Below are positions 14,610 to 23,468 of a stretch of 63,839 bases of DNA, one piece after another. The stretch is from an uncultured Pedosphaera sp. GTDB lineage: Bacteria > Verrucomicrobiota > Verrucomicrobiia > Limisphaerales > Pedosphaeraceae. Made by a program: the position numbers and the translations under genes. How positions within the stretch are numbered: the stretch's first letter is position 1; each line of letters starts with the position of its first letter. Location: assembly GCA_903918755.1 (NCBI GenBank), contig CAIXFN010000092.1, positions 1 to 63,839 of the forward strand, written 5' to 3'. The notes beneath the pieces were generated by a model. The model did no database searches. It saw only the letters and a list, made by a program, of their open reading frames with translations, and was not told where the DNA came from.

Positions 14610-17009
14610 TCATTGGGACACGGTCCTGTTGTTGTTGATAGGTTGGATCGCGCAGACGGTTACCTGGCTTTTTCGCGCGGAGGGGGACATGTCCCAGATG
14701 ATCAGTTTGCCGTCTTTGATCGTTCCGGTAATGATGCCGCTGCCGGTCACGTGCAGTTTGAAATCGGCGTCCCAGTCGGCGGGCCAGGCGGGGAGGAGGA
14801 GGATTTTGTCGCCGGCTTCCTGGACGAGCATTCGCTGCAAGGCGATGGAACCGGCCCCAAAATGATCGAAATCGGGGCAGGAATCCGGGCCTTGCCGTCC
14901 AAACATCGGGAATCGGCACGTTGGCGACGCCACCCGAAACCGCCGGACTAGGCCAGTGGCGGCTTCGGCGGCATTGCCCGCGTACGCCCAATCGATCTGG
15001 TCCTGGGTCCAACAGGCGGCCGCGAACGCATCCTTGATGGTGCGGTTTTGCATGGTCCAATTCACGATGTCGCTCGACCCAAGCGCCACGCCGAAGCATC
15101 GAAAGGGGAAAACGGGGTAGAGTTCCCCATTTTCGCTGTTCTGTCGGCGTTCCCAGGATTCCGCAGGGACAATGACGGAGTGGCCGGCGATGGTGCGTAC
15201 GGGTATTTCGGGAATCTCGAAGCGAAACCGTTGCCACGCTTTTTGGTCGGCCGGACTGCCCGCCTTCATCCGCAACAATTCATTCAGGCAGAAGCGCAAC
15301 CCGGCGATGTCCGGGGAGGGACTGATGGCCACCCACCAGGTTTCCAGGGATTGGGCGGGTTCGAGGTGCAATTTGCCGTCCGCGCTGCGTGGATAGTGCT
15401 GGTCGAAAAAGAGCAGCACCTCGCGGGCGAATGGCGTGAGAACGCGATCCCGGAAGTCGGCGTCGCCGGTGTAACTTGCGTAGTCAATCATCATCGCCGT
15501 GGTTTCCAGTCCCGAGGTGAAGTAATAGTCGTGATACCAGCCGTCGTATTTCTCGCCGGGTTTGGTCTTGGGCGGCCGGATGCCGCGATCGCAATCGCGC
15601 TCCGCGCCGGTGGGTTCCGTGTTCTCCCGATAATAGGCGCCGGCATGGCCAAACCAGGCTTTCGTGATCGCCTCACGCATCGGCAGCAGATTGGCATAGT
15701 AGTCGAAGAAAGGTTTCAGGAGATCGAAGTCCCCGCTGGCGAGCATTGGCCAATAAAGTAGGCGTTGGTTTTGGTAGGTGAAGCGCCGACCCCAGAGTCG
15801 GTCGTCCTCGTGGGTGAGCCAGGTGCCGTCCGCCTGCTTGACGGCGTTGGGCCGGCTCTCGCCGCCTTTGGCCAGATGCAACTGCTGGGTGAAGAGCCCG
15901 CCGTTGAACTTGGTGGGGACGCGTCCGCGGCTTTGGCAGGCCATGAGAAAGCGGAACATGTTGTAGCTTTGGGCCACGAGCGCCGCGCCATCCGCTTCCG
16001 GTCGGTTGCCATCTGGCCCCGGTTGGCCGTTGAACTTTGCTCGTTTTTCCGCCGCCAACTGGTTGTCGGAAGCCCGGATCCAGCCGCGCTGCCAGAACCC
16101 GGACCACCAGGCGCAATGGGCTTGCCAGGATGCCGCGAGGTCGCTGGGCTTGGCGGCGTTGCCCTCAATGGTCTGAATCCAGGCGGATGGTTCCGGCGTC
16201 TGCATGGTTAGGCCGTGAACACGAATATCGAACGCCTTTCCGGTGCCACGGAACTCGCCGTCCTGGAGCGCCAGGCCGGTGGCTTCCAAGAGATTCCCGA
16301 ACGTATTATGCCGAAAGGGGTCGGGAAACCGGGCGGCCATTTCCGGGACCTCGTAAGCTTTGAGGTCGTCAGGATAGACGCTGTGGTCGCCGACCGCGAA
16401 ATACCAGAGCAGTTTGCCATTGCGCTCCAGGCGAACATCCTGGGGTGGGGGCGCGCCGGCCACCACGCCCGGGGAATAGGTCTTCACGGCGTTGAAATCG
16501 CAGTGGTCGAAGCGCTGCCAAAACTCCGGCCGCGCCGTGACTGTTACTTCTTGCGTCGAATGGACCTCGACGTGGGTAACCGGACGATTGGCATCGACCC
16601 AAATCCGGAGATTGACGCCATCGGCTTCGATGCGGATGGAGCCGGTGGCCAGATCGAGGGTCTGGCGAAACGGTTTTCCCGAGGCGAAAGGGTTGGGATG
16701 GAGGGAGACGCGCAGGCGACCGGTCTTGAAGAGGTCCCCCATGTAGGTGTACGCATCGTTCTTGGCGAGCAACAGGAACAAATCCCCGTTCTCAATCGCA
16801 TACACGCCGGCGGCGAGGTCCCCATTGCCGATGGGCATGACGCCGGAGGCGTCCTTCGAAGCGGATTCCCACACGACGTTGTACTGGCTGATGGGGTTGT
16901 CTGGACCGGATCCAGTTGGAGTTTGGTCGGCGGCCGCGGTGGAAAACAACGCCGTTGCTGAAGCCAGCATCCAAGCCAGGATGCCGGTGAACCCTATTTT
17001 CATTTTCAT
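14610..17009 (-). CDS. secreted DUF5703 protein, GH95-like glycoside hydrolase
   Basis: A 799-residue exported protein with an N-terminal signal peptide (GILAWMLASATALFSTAAA). The following segment, WESASKDASGVMPIGNGDLA, is the hallmark of DUF5703 and resembles the N-terminal domain of GH95 alpha-L-fucosidases; the middle third has the Trp-rich alpha/alpha-barrel look of that clan. It probably acts on polysaccharide fucosyl or related side chains in the periplasm or outside, but no activity is established. Single gene, converging on repeat D. Confidence 0.8.
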   Translation of the reverse strand: MKMKIGFTGILAWMLASATALFSTAAADQTPTGSGPDNPISQYNVVWESASKDASGVMPIGNGDLAAGVYAIENGDLFLLLAKNDAYTYMGDLFKTGRLRVSLHPNPFASGKPFRQTLDLATGSIRIEADGVNLRIWVDANRPVTHVEVHSTQEVTVTARPEFWQRFDHCDFNAVKTYSPGVVAGAPPPQDVRLERNGKLLWYFAVGDHSVYPDDLKAYEVPEMAARFPDPFRHNTFGNLLEATGLALQDGEFRGTGKAFDIRVHGLTMQTPEPSAWIQTIEGNAAKPSDLAASWQAHCAWWSGFWQRGWIRASDNQLAAEKRAKFNGQPGPDGNRPEADGAALVAQSYNMFRFLMACQSRGRVPTKFNGGLFTQQLHLAKGGESRPNAVKQADGTWLTHEDDRLWGRRFTYQNQRLLYWPMLASGDFDLLKPFFDYYANLLPMREAITKAWFGHAGAYYRENTEPTGAERDCDRGIRPPKTKPGEKYDGWYHDYYFTSGLETTAMMIDYASYTGDADFRDRVLTPFAREVLLFFDQHYPRSADGKLHLEPAQSLETWWVAISPSPDIAGLRFCLNELLRMKAGSPADQKAWQRFRFEIPEIPVRTIAGHSVIVPAESWERRQNSENGELYPVFPFRCFGVALGSSDIVNWTMQNRTIKDAFAAACWTQDQIDWAYAGNAAEAATGLVRRFRVASPTCRFPMFGRQGPDSCPDFDHFGAGSIALQRMLVQEAGDKILLLPAWPADWDADFKLHVTGSGIITGTIKDGKLIIWDMSPSARKSQVTVCAIQPINNNRTVSQ

Positions 17010-17134
17010 ATGCCCTGATTTCTAATTAACACCCCTTTGGTCGCAAAAGCCAGCGAAGTAATTTTGCGTGGTTCATTCCGGCTGAATTTTGCAGGGACAT
17101 CGAGGGACGGCGTCCATTTGCGAGGAACATCCGA

Positions 17135-17473
17135 TTAAGGATTGCGGCGTTGAATTTCGAGCTTGTCCCCGATTTGGAAAACTGTAGCGATTAATTCCTC
17201 GCCGTCCTGACCCTGGCAGACGAGTCGAACGCGTTGGCTCCGGAACTTGCTCTGCGGAATCAGCAACGGCCAGTCCGCTTGGAACGCGCCCCCGTTGGGA
17301 AAGGCAAGGCGGGTGGCGAAGAAGCGGAGTTCCACTTTCTCGTCTCGAACGCGGTAGGCCGGATATTGATGAGCGCCCAGCACATTGAAGGGTGGTCCGG
17401 TTACAGCAATAAAATTTTCACCGTTCAGTTTGACGACTCTGACGCTGAGAGATGGGGCGCTGAGATTAATCAT
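17135..17473 (-). CDS. hypothetical protein (112 aa)
   Basis: No family recognised. A beta-rich 112-residue protein without signal peptide, with alternating hydrophobic residues (LSVRVVKLNGENFIAVTGPP, VRLVCQGQDGEELIATVF) suggesting a small beta-barrel. Its start codon abuts the truncated serine recombinase on the opposite strand, so the boundary may be a rearrangement junction and the true N-terminus could be lost. Confidence 0.45.
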   Translation of the reverse strand: MINLSAPSLSVRVVKLNGENFIAVTGPPFNVLGAHQYPAYRVRDEKVELRFFATRLAFPNGGAFQADWPLLIPQSKFRSQRVRLVCQGQDGEELIATVFQIGDKLEIQRRNP

Positions 17474-17746
17474 TCGCGGACGGATCTCGCTGTTGCCAAG
17501 CAGCGGGTGGTTGTCTTGGGAAATCCGAATCCCGAAAAGTCATTGAGGAAAGCGGTTGAGGCGAACATCAAACGAAAGCAGGAGTTTGCCGCCGCCGCAA
17601 TAAAGAGCATTCGTAAAATCCAAAGCAGAGGAGTTGAAACGCTGTCCCGCATTGCTGGTTGCATGAACAAGCGGGGCGAGAAAACGCCACGAGGGGGAAC
17701 ATGGACGGCAGCCGCCGTGAAGCGGGTTCTGGAGTGTGTCGCCTAA
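17474..17746 (+). pseudogene. serine recombinase C-terminal fragment
   Basis: The last 90 codons of this frame read as the end of a resolvase/invertase-type site-specific recombinase. RTDLAVAKQRVVVLGNPNP matches the linker after the catalytic domain. IKSIRKIQSRGVETLSRIAG, NKRGEKTPRGGTWTAAAVKR and VLE form the helix-turn-helix-bearing tail. The catalytic N-terminal domain (Ser, Arg residues) is missing; upstream codons of the same frame do not resemble it. Probably a relic of a mobile element, at the edge of a low-GC patch. Confidence 0.7.
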
Positions 17747-17774
17747 ATCGCAAACGCCATGCGGTTCTGCTTTG

Positions 17775-18617
17775 TCAGTTCCGAATGGTTTGGCATTTGC
17801 ACCAGTCAACGCCAACAAGGTGAAAGGTCTTCACTATGTCTCCGCACTTGTCTGCAAATCCGTCTGTGTTCGCCAAGCACAAGAAAACGACTTTGCCCTT
17901 GGGACTCAGCACTCCGTAGAACCTCAGTCCGTTCTTCGTTTCAAAGGCGAAACCACGCTCCGCAACCGCCATGTGACTGTAGATGCCAAAACCGCTGAAC
18001 TCTTTTGAGATGGTGAAAAGGTTTTTCAGTGCAGGATAGGCAATGACCCCATCGTCTATCGGCGTCTCAATCAACTTCCGAACATGCACTCGAGTGAACC
18101 CCGCCCCTTTCCGTTTTGTTTCGTAGATTGCCCTGATGCTCGTGATTTCGGTTTCAACAACCCCCAGCAGTTTTTCCGACACGAACTCAACCTGCCGCCA
18201 GTCGTCTTCATGGATGACCAACATTCCGTCCAACGAGTTGGTCTTTTGAAGGACGCACATCCTGTCATTGATTGTCGGCAGCGAAAACAGAATGTCTTGC
18301 GGATTCATCATCTGGACGGGGGAGAGGACAACCCGTAGTTTGCCGCTCCGCTCGAAATCGCTCTTGTGTTTCGGGGTTGCGTCCACAACGCTCCATTTTT
18401 TGTCCGCGATGTCCAACGTAGTGGCGACTTCAAAGCTTTCGGGCAACTGCCCGATTGGAACCATTGATACGGCAAAAGGTTTATCCTTACCGCTCTCAAC
18501 AAACTCTACCTTTATCTTGTCGTGCTTTTTGCCGAACCACAGCATGATGCCCAGTATAATCACGGCGAGAGACGCAAGCACCAAGTTTCGGGCGGAACTT
18601 TTCGTCAGCATTCGCAT
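17775..18617 (-). CDS. hypothetical membrane-anchored protein (280 aa)
   Basis: Not assigned to a family. An N-terminal hydrophobic segment (NLVLASLAVIILGIMLWFG) is followed by a long soluble part, so it is likely tethered to the membrane facing the periplasm. Moderately low GC compared with the core genes. It follows the recombinase fragment, so it may belong to an acquired patch. The start may be the second Met (18611). Confidence 0.6.
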   Translation of the reverse strand: MRMLTKSSARNLVLASLAVIILGIMLWFGKKHDKIKVEFVESGKDKPFAVSMVPIGQLPESFEVATTLDIADKKWSVVDATPKHKSDFERSGKLRVVLSPVQMMNPQDILFSLPTINDRMCVLQKTNSLDGMLVIHEDDWRQVEFVSEKLLGVVETEITSIRAIYETKRKGAGFTRVHVRKLIETPIDDGVIAYPALKNLFTISKEFSGFGIYSHMAVAERGFAFETKNGLRFYGVLSPKGKVVFLCLANTDGFADKCGDIVKTFHLVGVDWCKCQTIRN

Positions 18618-18729
18618 GAGCTGTAGTTTCGCAAGTTTCCCACAAAGATTGAAGTGGCAAACGGAATGGTGCGGAACGCCCTAACCAGGTGATGGTTGCT
18701 AAAATAAACTATGCCCAGGCGTGGCGATA

Positions 18730-19008
18730 TCAGAACTCACCTCGTAAATTCTTGAGCAGCATCCAAGTAACAAAAGCGAACATTACCGAGGTCAGCAGTC
18801 CGATGAGGCGCAGGCAGACGAGGTATTGAGTTGATTGAACGAATCTGCCGACGAATTCCATATAGCCCCTGGCAAGTCTGATTCTGGGCGGCAATTTCCG
18901 GCTGACAGAACGGATGGCGAAAACCTGAATTCTTCCGGGAAAGAATAAGCAAAAGATTGCTGACACCAGCAAAATACTGGCGAAAGCCAATAAGCCAAAG
19001 GTCTTCAA
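18730..19008 (-). CDS. small hypothetical membrane protein (92 aa)
   Basis: Two hydrophobic stretches, LLAFASILLVSAIFCLFF near the N-terminus and LIGLLTSVMFAFVTWMLL near the C-terminus, with a basic loop between (SVSRKLPPRIRLARGYMEF). This looks like a real two-helix membrane protein. No family recognised. Same strand as the previous hypothetical gene with about 110 bp between them. Confidence 0.5.
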   Translation of the reverse strand: MKTFGLLAFASILLVSAIFCLFFPGRIQVFAIRSVSRKLPPRIRLARGYMEFVGRFVQSTQYLVCLRLIGLLTSVMFAFVTWMLLKNLRGEF

Positions 19009-19255
19009 CTTTTGTAGGTCGCTTTGATTTTGAGTCTGGAGCGGGATTCGTCCAGGAATTCTCCGACAACCAAATTAATTTAATCCGAGGTACTGACGGA
19101 GTCAAACGCGTTTGTCAGATTCGCGCAACTTCGACATGGTGGCCAGAGCGACTACGGTCAAAGAAAACCAGAGTGCAAAATGGGAGAAATGGCGCTGGTT
19201 TTCCTGCCGGACCTCGCGAAGAGAGTGGGAAACCCACCGGCCCGGCGGCATTGTC

Positions 19256-19975
19256 TCATTGTCCCAATCGCTGTTGGAGGAAAGTGCGTAACCTTGCCGG
19301 TGACAAGACCGTGATGATTTTGCCTTTAACGGTCAGGAGTTTCTGTTCCCGTAATTTTGCCAGGGTGCGGGAAAAAGTTTCGCTGACGGTTCCGAGTTCA
19401 GCCGCCAAGGCGCGCTTGGTCATCGGCAACTCGATCTTTACCGGTTGATCGCTTGGCGGATGGGGGCATCGTTTCATCAGCCAGTTGGCCAGTCGGGTTT
19501 CGACATCTTTCAGCGTCAGATCTTCCAACTGCCCGACCAGCACGCGCAGATGGCTGCTCAGGGAGCCCAGCATTCGGAGGGCGAGTTCCGGTTGTCGGCG
19601 CAGCAGGGCCAGGATGCCATCCTTCTGGACCAGCAAGACTTGAGTCGGCTCGATGGCCCGGGCATCCGCGGGATAACCGGTGGCGCTCGCGAGGGCAACC
19701 TCGGCGAAAGAATCGCTCGCGCGAAAGACATGGATGACCTGTTCCTTGCCCGCGGCATTCACGCGGTGAACGTTCACGGCGCCTTGTTGGACGACATAAA
19801 AGCCAATCGCCGGATCGCCTTCATGGAATAGATAGTCACCCTTGGCCAGCGATTTCGCCCCGCAAATATCCGCAATCTGGCCCAGATCAGTGGGCGGCAG
19901 CCCGGCGAAAAGCTGGCAGCCTCGCAGCGTGTTTACGACCGCCATTTGTTTTAGTTCCGCAAGCGGGGCGTTCAT
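19256..19975 (-). CDS. Crp/Fnr family regulator, DNR/FNR-like
   Basis: A 239-residue transcription factor: N-terminal cyclic-nucleotide-type beta barrel (LFAGLPPTDLGQIADICGAKSLAKGDYLFHEGDPAIGFYVVQQG), long dimer helix, C-terminal winged helix. The recognition helix reads TVSETFSRTLAKL. Its Glu, Ser and Arg match the E-x-x-S-R of FNR/DNR proteins that read TTGA half-sites. FNR's N-terminal iron-sulfur cysteine set is absent, so it is more like heme-based NO sensors (DNR/NNR) or a redox-blind relative. Two TTGAC-N4-GTCAA boxes nearby are candidate targets. Divergent from the ygbA-like gene. Confidence 0.88.
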   Translation of the reverse strand: MNAPLAELKQMAVVNTLRGCQLFAGLPPTDLGQIADICGAKSLAKGDYLFHEGDPAIGFYVVQQGAVNVHRVNAAGKEQVIHVFRASDSFAEVALASATGYPADARAIEPTQVLLVQKDGILALLRRQPELALRMLGSLSSHLRVLVGQLEDLTLKDVETRLANWLMKRCPHPPSDQPVKIELPMTKRALAAELGTVSETFSRTLAKLREQKLLTVKGKIITVLSPARLRTFLQQRLGQ

Positions 19976-20112
19976 GTGCGAGCATTAAACCGGTTTCACG
20001 CGAAATGTAAACCAACCAGATGGAGCCGGTTCCCCGCAATTCCGGCAAAAGCTGGTTGGACATGTCTCGTTGACGACTTGCGATAGGCCGGCGTGGTAAA
20101 TCCACCAGGAGT

Positions 20113-20126
20113 TTGACTTGAGTCAA
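20113..20126. promoter_or_regulatory. FNR/DNR-type box upstream of ygbA-like gene
   Basis: TTGAC-TTGA-GTCAA, a perfect inverted repeat of the FNR/DNR type, extended by T and A to 16 bp. Exactly 34 nt separate it from the start codon of the next gene. The same architecture precedes the cupin gene. Confidence 0.75.
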
Positions 20127-20160
20127 AGACCTCCGGGAAGAGTTGGGGGAAGATCAGGGC

Positions 20161-20556
20161 ATGACGGCAAAAGCTGCAAGAATCGAATCCGCGACGAGCG
20201 GCCCAAGCGTGGCCAACGGTGAAGTGCTTGATTTCGCCGGGACGCGCCTGAACCGGGAATGGAAAACGATGGCGGCCATGATCCGCATTTATTGCCGCGA
20301 TCGGCATCATAGCGCGAACGGAATCTGCGCCGAATGCCAGCAACTCATGGATTACGCTCACGTGCGTCTGCAACGTTGTCGATTTGGAGCGGAAAAGCCG
20401 ACCTGCGCGAAATGTCCGGTGCATTGCTACCAGCGCGCGCGGCGGGAGGAAGTAAGGGCGGTGATGCGTTACGCAGGGCCGCGCATGTTGTGGGAGCACC
20501 CGGTGATGAGTCTGCGGCACTGGCTGGATAGTTTCAGGCAAGCGCCGGGTTGGTAA
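20161..20556 (+). CDS. YgbA_NO family protein (nitrous oxide-stimulated promoter family)
   Basis: About 131 residues of the family that includes E. coli YgbA, induced by nitrosative stress and linked to NsrR/NO regulation. Conserved cysteine pattern: IRIYCRDRHH, GICAECQQLMDYAHVRLQRC, KPTCAKCPVHCYQ, then MRYAGPRMLWEHPVMSLRHW. The cysteines could hold a metal or cluster, but the biochemistry is not settled. The ATG giving MTAKAARIES follows a purine-rich stretch; six upstream codons are open. A DNR-type box precedes it. Confidence 0.85.
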   Translation: MTAKAARIESATSGPSVANGEVLDFAGTRLNREWKTMAAMIRIYCRDRHHSANGICAECQQLMDYAHVRLQRCRFGAEKPTCAKCPVHCYQRARREEVRAVMRYAGPRMLWEHPVMSLRHWLDSFRQAPGW

Positions 20557-20585
20557 AACCGGAGGTGCGAAGCCGCCCAAAATGA

Positions 20586-20613
20586 AAACGGCCCTCAGTA
20601 ATGAAGGCCGTTT
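20586..20613 (-). terminator. terminator between convergent genes
   Basis: Inverted repeat AAACGGCC / GGCCGTTT with a 12-nt loop between the ygbA-like gene and the convergent DUF2249 gene. Read on the minus strand it is followed by TTTTCATTTT, so it should end the cupin-DUF2249 transcript; it may act on both strands. Confidence 0.6.
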
Positions 20614-20641
20614 GCGGTTGTTTGCTGAGCGTTGGCCGACT

Positions 20642-20938
20642 TCAGTGCCCGCCGCAACATTCCGCCACTTTAGCGAGCGGAATGGTAGCCTTGAGCTTGG
20701 TGATTTGGATCCGGAATTCCACCGGACCCCTCACGAGATGCACCCAGGTGAAGGCTTCCGGCCATTGGGCGGCGAATTGGTAGTAGAGCGGCACAGGATC
20801 ATGATCGTTCAGCAGGATGAAATGGTCGCCCACCGGCATTTCGAGCCAGGTGCGGATGATGAGGCCGTGCTTGATGGAACAGGGGATGGGACGGACGTCC
20901 AGCACTTTGTCCTGACCGACGAGGGTTTCAGTAGCCAT
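20642..20938 (-). CDS. DUF2249 domain protein
   Basis: A 98-residue protein with the DUF2249 hallmarks VLDVRPIPCSIKHGLIIRTW, FILLNDHDPVPLYYQF and the closing VRGPVEFRIQITK. The family has a TusA-like fold and often occurs with denitrification or NO-response genes. It is probably the second gene of an operon led by the cupin, 40 bp away, under a DNR-type box. The C-terminal ECCGGH adds a possible metal- or thiol-active tail. Confidence 0.82.
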   Translation of the reverse strand: MATETLVGQDKVLDVRPIPCSIKHGLIIRTWLEMPVGDHFILLNDHDPVPLYYQFAAQWPEAFTWVHLVRGPVEFRIQITKLKATIPLAKVAECCGGH

Positions 20939-20978
20939 ATTTTGGATTGGTTCGGGAATTGGTTTTGACTCGCCTAGA

Positions 20979-21320
20979 TTAATTCGGGGCGGAGAGGGTC
21001 AGGAGCATGGAGAACTGTTGGGTGGCCCGCACGGCGTGCGGCAAATTGGCCGGCATGAACAACAAATCGCCGGGCTTGAGCGAATGCGGTTTACCCGCGA
21101 GGGAGAACTCGCACTCCCCGGTCAGAATCTGAATCAAGGCGTTCTGGGTGGAGGTGTGTTCCGTCAGTTCCTGGCCTTCCGCAAGAGCGAAAAGAATTAC
21201 CCGGGAGTGTTTGGTGCTTAATATCGTTCGGCTGACGATGCCCGCCGCAACGAATCGGGTTTCCGCGGTCAGCGAAAGGATTTTTTCAGTCTGACCATCC
21301 AGCAAAGGCTGCTCTCTCAT
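20979..21320 (-). CDS. cupin domain protein
   Basis: A single-domain cupin of 113 residues, with the two beta-barrel motifs seen as GQELTEHTSTQNALIQILTGECEF and HSLKPGDLLFMPANLPHAV. Ligands of a bound metal would be the His and Glu residues there. Such small cupins accompany NO-response operons in several bacteria. The DNR-type box lies 34 nt before its ATG and the DUF2249 gene follows. Confidence 0.8.
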   Translation of the reverse strand: MREQPLLDGQTEKILSLTAETRFVAAGIVSRTILSTKHSRVILFALAEGQELTEHTSTQNALIQILTGECEFSLAGKPHSLKPGDLLFMPANLPHAVRATQQFSMLLTLSAPN

Positions 21321-21354
21321 GAGTCCAAACTAACCGTCCCGCGGATTCCACGCC

Positions 21355-21368
21355 TTGACGTGGGTCAA
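21355..21368. promoter_or_regulatory. FNR/DNR-type box upstream of the cupin gene
   Basis: TTGAC-GTGG-GTCAA, exactly 34 nt upstream of the cupin start codon on the minus strand, the same spacing as the box before the ygbA-like gene. Confidence 0.75.
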
Positions 21369-21393
21369 GACATTGGGGGATTTTCTCAGTCGA

Positions 21394-23268
21394 TCAAGGC
21401 GCGGTGAATTCGATGGCGGTGGCGGAAAGGGCGGGAAGTTGGATTTCACGGTGGTCCGGGGTCAGGGTCAGGGGCGAGATTTTGATGCGGTTGGGGGTGG
21501 ACCAGTGATTCATCGCATCGATTTGGCGGGCGTTTTGAGTATCGTGCAGGGATTCGGCCCGGACGACTGAGGGGGCGGAGGAAAAGCCTTCAAATTGCAG
21601 GGTGCAGGTTCGCGGCTCACGGCGGTCATTGACGGCGAAAACCACGATGGATTTGCCGTCCACGGAGCTGGCGGCGAACAGGTCGGGGCCTTCGCCGTTG
21701 GTGGTGAGGCGCAGGGGTACGGGGAGGGAGTGGCGGGCGTATAATCGCATGACGTAAAAGCTGGGGCGTTTCAACAAGCCGGCCGGACTGGTCTCGAGAA
21801 TCGCGCCGCAAAAGCTGTTGGCCAGGTTGGAGCGGCAGGCGATTTCAACCTTGTCACTGTGCCGCATCAGCACATGGAGGTAGCGGGCATTCAGGAGGGC
21901 GGTGCCGAGGGTCATTTGTTTCCCGCGCATGAGGCCCCAATCGCCGCCGCTGACGTTCCATTCGGTGACGGCGATTTTGATGTGCCGGTAATCGGGGTTG
22001 CCGTTGATCAACTGCGTGAGTTGGGTCAATTCACGGTCGCACGCGCCGAAATCGGCGGTGTAATGATGGGGGGCGACGAAATTGAGCTCCCGGCCGGATT
22101 GCGCGAACAATTTGGCGGAGGGATACGAGGAGAGAATTTCCACAGACGGGTCGGCGCGTTTCATCCGCTGCATAAAACCGTTGAATTGCTGGAGGTAATG
22201 CGGATCATCGCCGCTGATTTCGTTGCCAATCTGCCAATACTTCACCTGGTACGGTGCGGGATGACCATTCGCCGCGCGGCGCGCGCCCCACGGAGAATGG
22301 GCGTCGCCATTGCAATACGCGACGAGATCCGCCGCGTTTTCGGCGCCGTCCGAAAAGCTCAGGCAGATCAGGGGGGCGGTGCCGGTGAGTTCGCAGAACT
22401 GGCAGAATTCGTCGATTCCAACATCATTGGAATCGAGCCGGCCCCAGACTTTGTTGGGGAAGGGGACGCGCAGATCGCGGTCACCGATGCCGTTTTTCCA
22501 GCGGTATTCCCCGGGGTCGCACACCGAGCCGCCAAAGCGCAGGAGCGCCGGGTGCACTTCCTTGACGGCGGCCACGACATCCCGTCGCCAGCCCGACTGA
22601 TTGTCATTGGGCATGAGGGAGAGTTTGTCCACCCAGAGCCGGCCCTCACCTTCCGCCAGCACCTCAAAGACGACGCGGTCGGACTCGCCGGTGGCATGCA
22701 ATTGAACGGAAGCCTTGCGCCAAGATTCCGCCGACGGAGGGAGTTTCGCCTGGGCCAGGGTGAGCCAATCGCCGTTGGGGAGCAGGGTTTTCAACCGGAT
22801 GCTCAAGGAGATGCCGGGGTGGTCCGTGCGGAAATAACCGGTGCAGGTGTAGTCCAGGCCCTTTTTTACGGCGAGGCCGGATTGGGTGAGTCGGGCGGGC
22901 GTTCGCCGGGTGGACTCCAGGCGGGCGCAGCGCTGGCCGTTGAAAGCTCCATTAGTGTCCAAAGACCAACCGGTGGCGGCGTCCCATTCGCGGTCACAAA
23001 TGTCCGGGGAGCCATCGAAATAGCACCAATCCGCAAGTTTGGTCACGCCCTCGAAGGAGCGATCGTTCAACATTTCCGCCCACAGCGCCGGGGCAACATC
23101 ATCGAGGAGTTCGATGAAGTTGCCAAAGAGCTTCGGGTCCACCCGACCGGGGTGAAGGGGTTGCGCTTGTATGGTCGCGGAGAAAGATGGAGTTTCCGCG
23201 CCGCTGGCGCGGGGCGTGAGGGCCAGGGTGAGACCGAGGAGAGCGGGTAGGAGGAAAGAGCGGTTCAT
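21394..23268 (-). CDS. secreted GH51-type alpha-L-arabinofuranosidase
   Basis: About 624 residues, exported by a signal peptide (FLLPALLGLTLALTPRASGA). It fits GH51: the opening LFGNFIELLDDVAPALWAEMLNDRSFEG, the acid/base in YWQIGNEISGDDP, and the nucleophile in IAVTEWNVSGGDWG, separated by about 80 residues as usual. The segment after the N-terminal part (residues 90-215) looks like an inserted carbohydrate-binding module (W/Y-rich, LKTLLPNGDWLTLAQAKL). It probably removes arabinofuranosyl side chains from plant or algal polysaccharides. The start was chosen as the Met before the signal peptide. Confidence 0.88.
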   Translation of the reverse strand: MNRSFLLPALLGLTLALTPRASGAETPSFSATIQAQPLHPGRVDPKLFGNFIELLDDVAPALWAEMLNDRSFEGVTKLADWCYFDGSPDICDREWDAATGWSLDTNGAFNGQRCARLESTRRTPARLTQSGLAVKKGLDYTCTGYFRTDHPGISLSIRLKTLLPNGDWLTLAQAKLPPSAESWRKASVQLHATGESDRVVFEVLAEGEGRLWVDKLSLMPNDNQSGWRRDVVAAVKEVHPALLRFGGSVCDPGEYRWKNGIGDRDLRVPFPNKVWGRLDSNDVGIDEFCQFCELTGTAPLICLSFSDGAENAADLVAYCNGDAHSPWGARRAANGHPAPYQVKYWQIGNEISGDDPHYLQQFNGFMQRMKRADPSVEILSSYPSAKLFAQSGRELNFVAPHHYTADFGACDRELTQLTQLINGNPDYRHIKIAVTEWNVSGGDWGLMRGKQMTLGTALLNARYLHVLMRHSDKVEIACRSNLANSFCGAILETSPAGLLKRPSFYVMRLYARHSLPVPLRLTTNGEGPDLFAASSVDGKSIVVFAVNDRREPRTCTLQFEGFSSAPSVVRAESLHDTQNARQIDAMNHWSTPNRIKISPLTLTPDHREIQLPALSATAIEFTAP

Positions 23269-23468
23269 AGGCTGGGGATGAGCTGGGTGGCAGTTTCCCC
23301 GAGGGGCGGGGTGTTGGCAAATGCAAATTGGGTTTTGGGCGGCGGGCCGGGGATGGCGGGGAGGTTCCATACGAAGTCACGAAGTTGAGACGGGAGGGGA
23401 AGGTGGCGGCAGATTCCTTGCTTGCGAATCGGGGGCCCATACCGGAGATTTTGGGGCAGACCAACCGG

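Noticed and set aside
21859-23250. Plus-strand frame of about 460 codons opposite the GH51 gene
   Set aside because: The other strand has a complete, motif-bearing GH51 enzyme; this frame has no recognisable domain.
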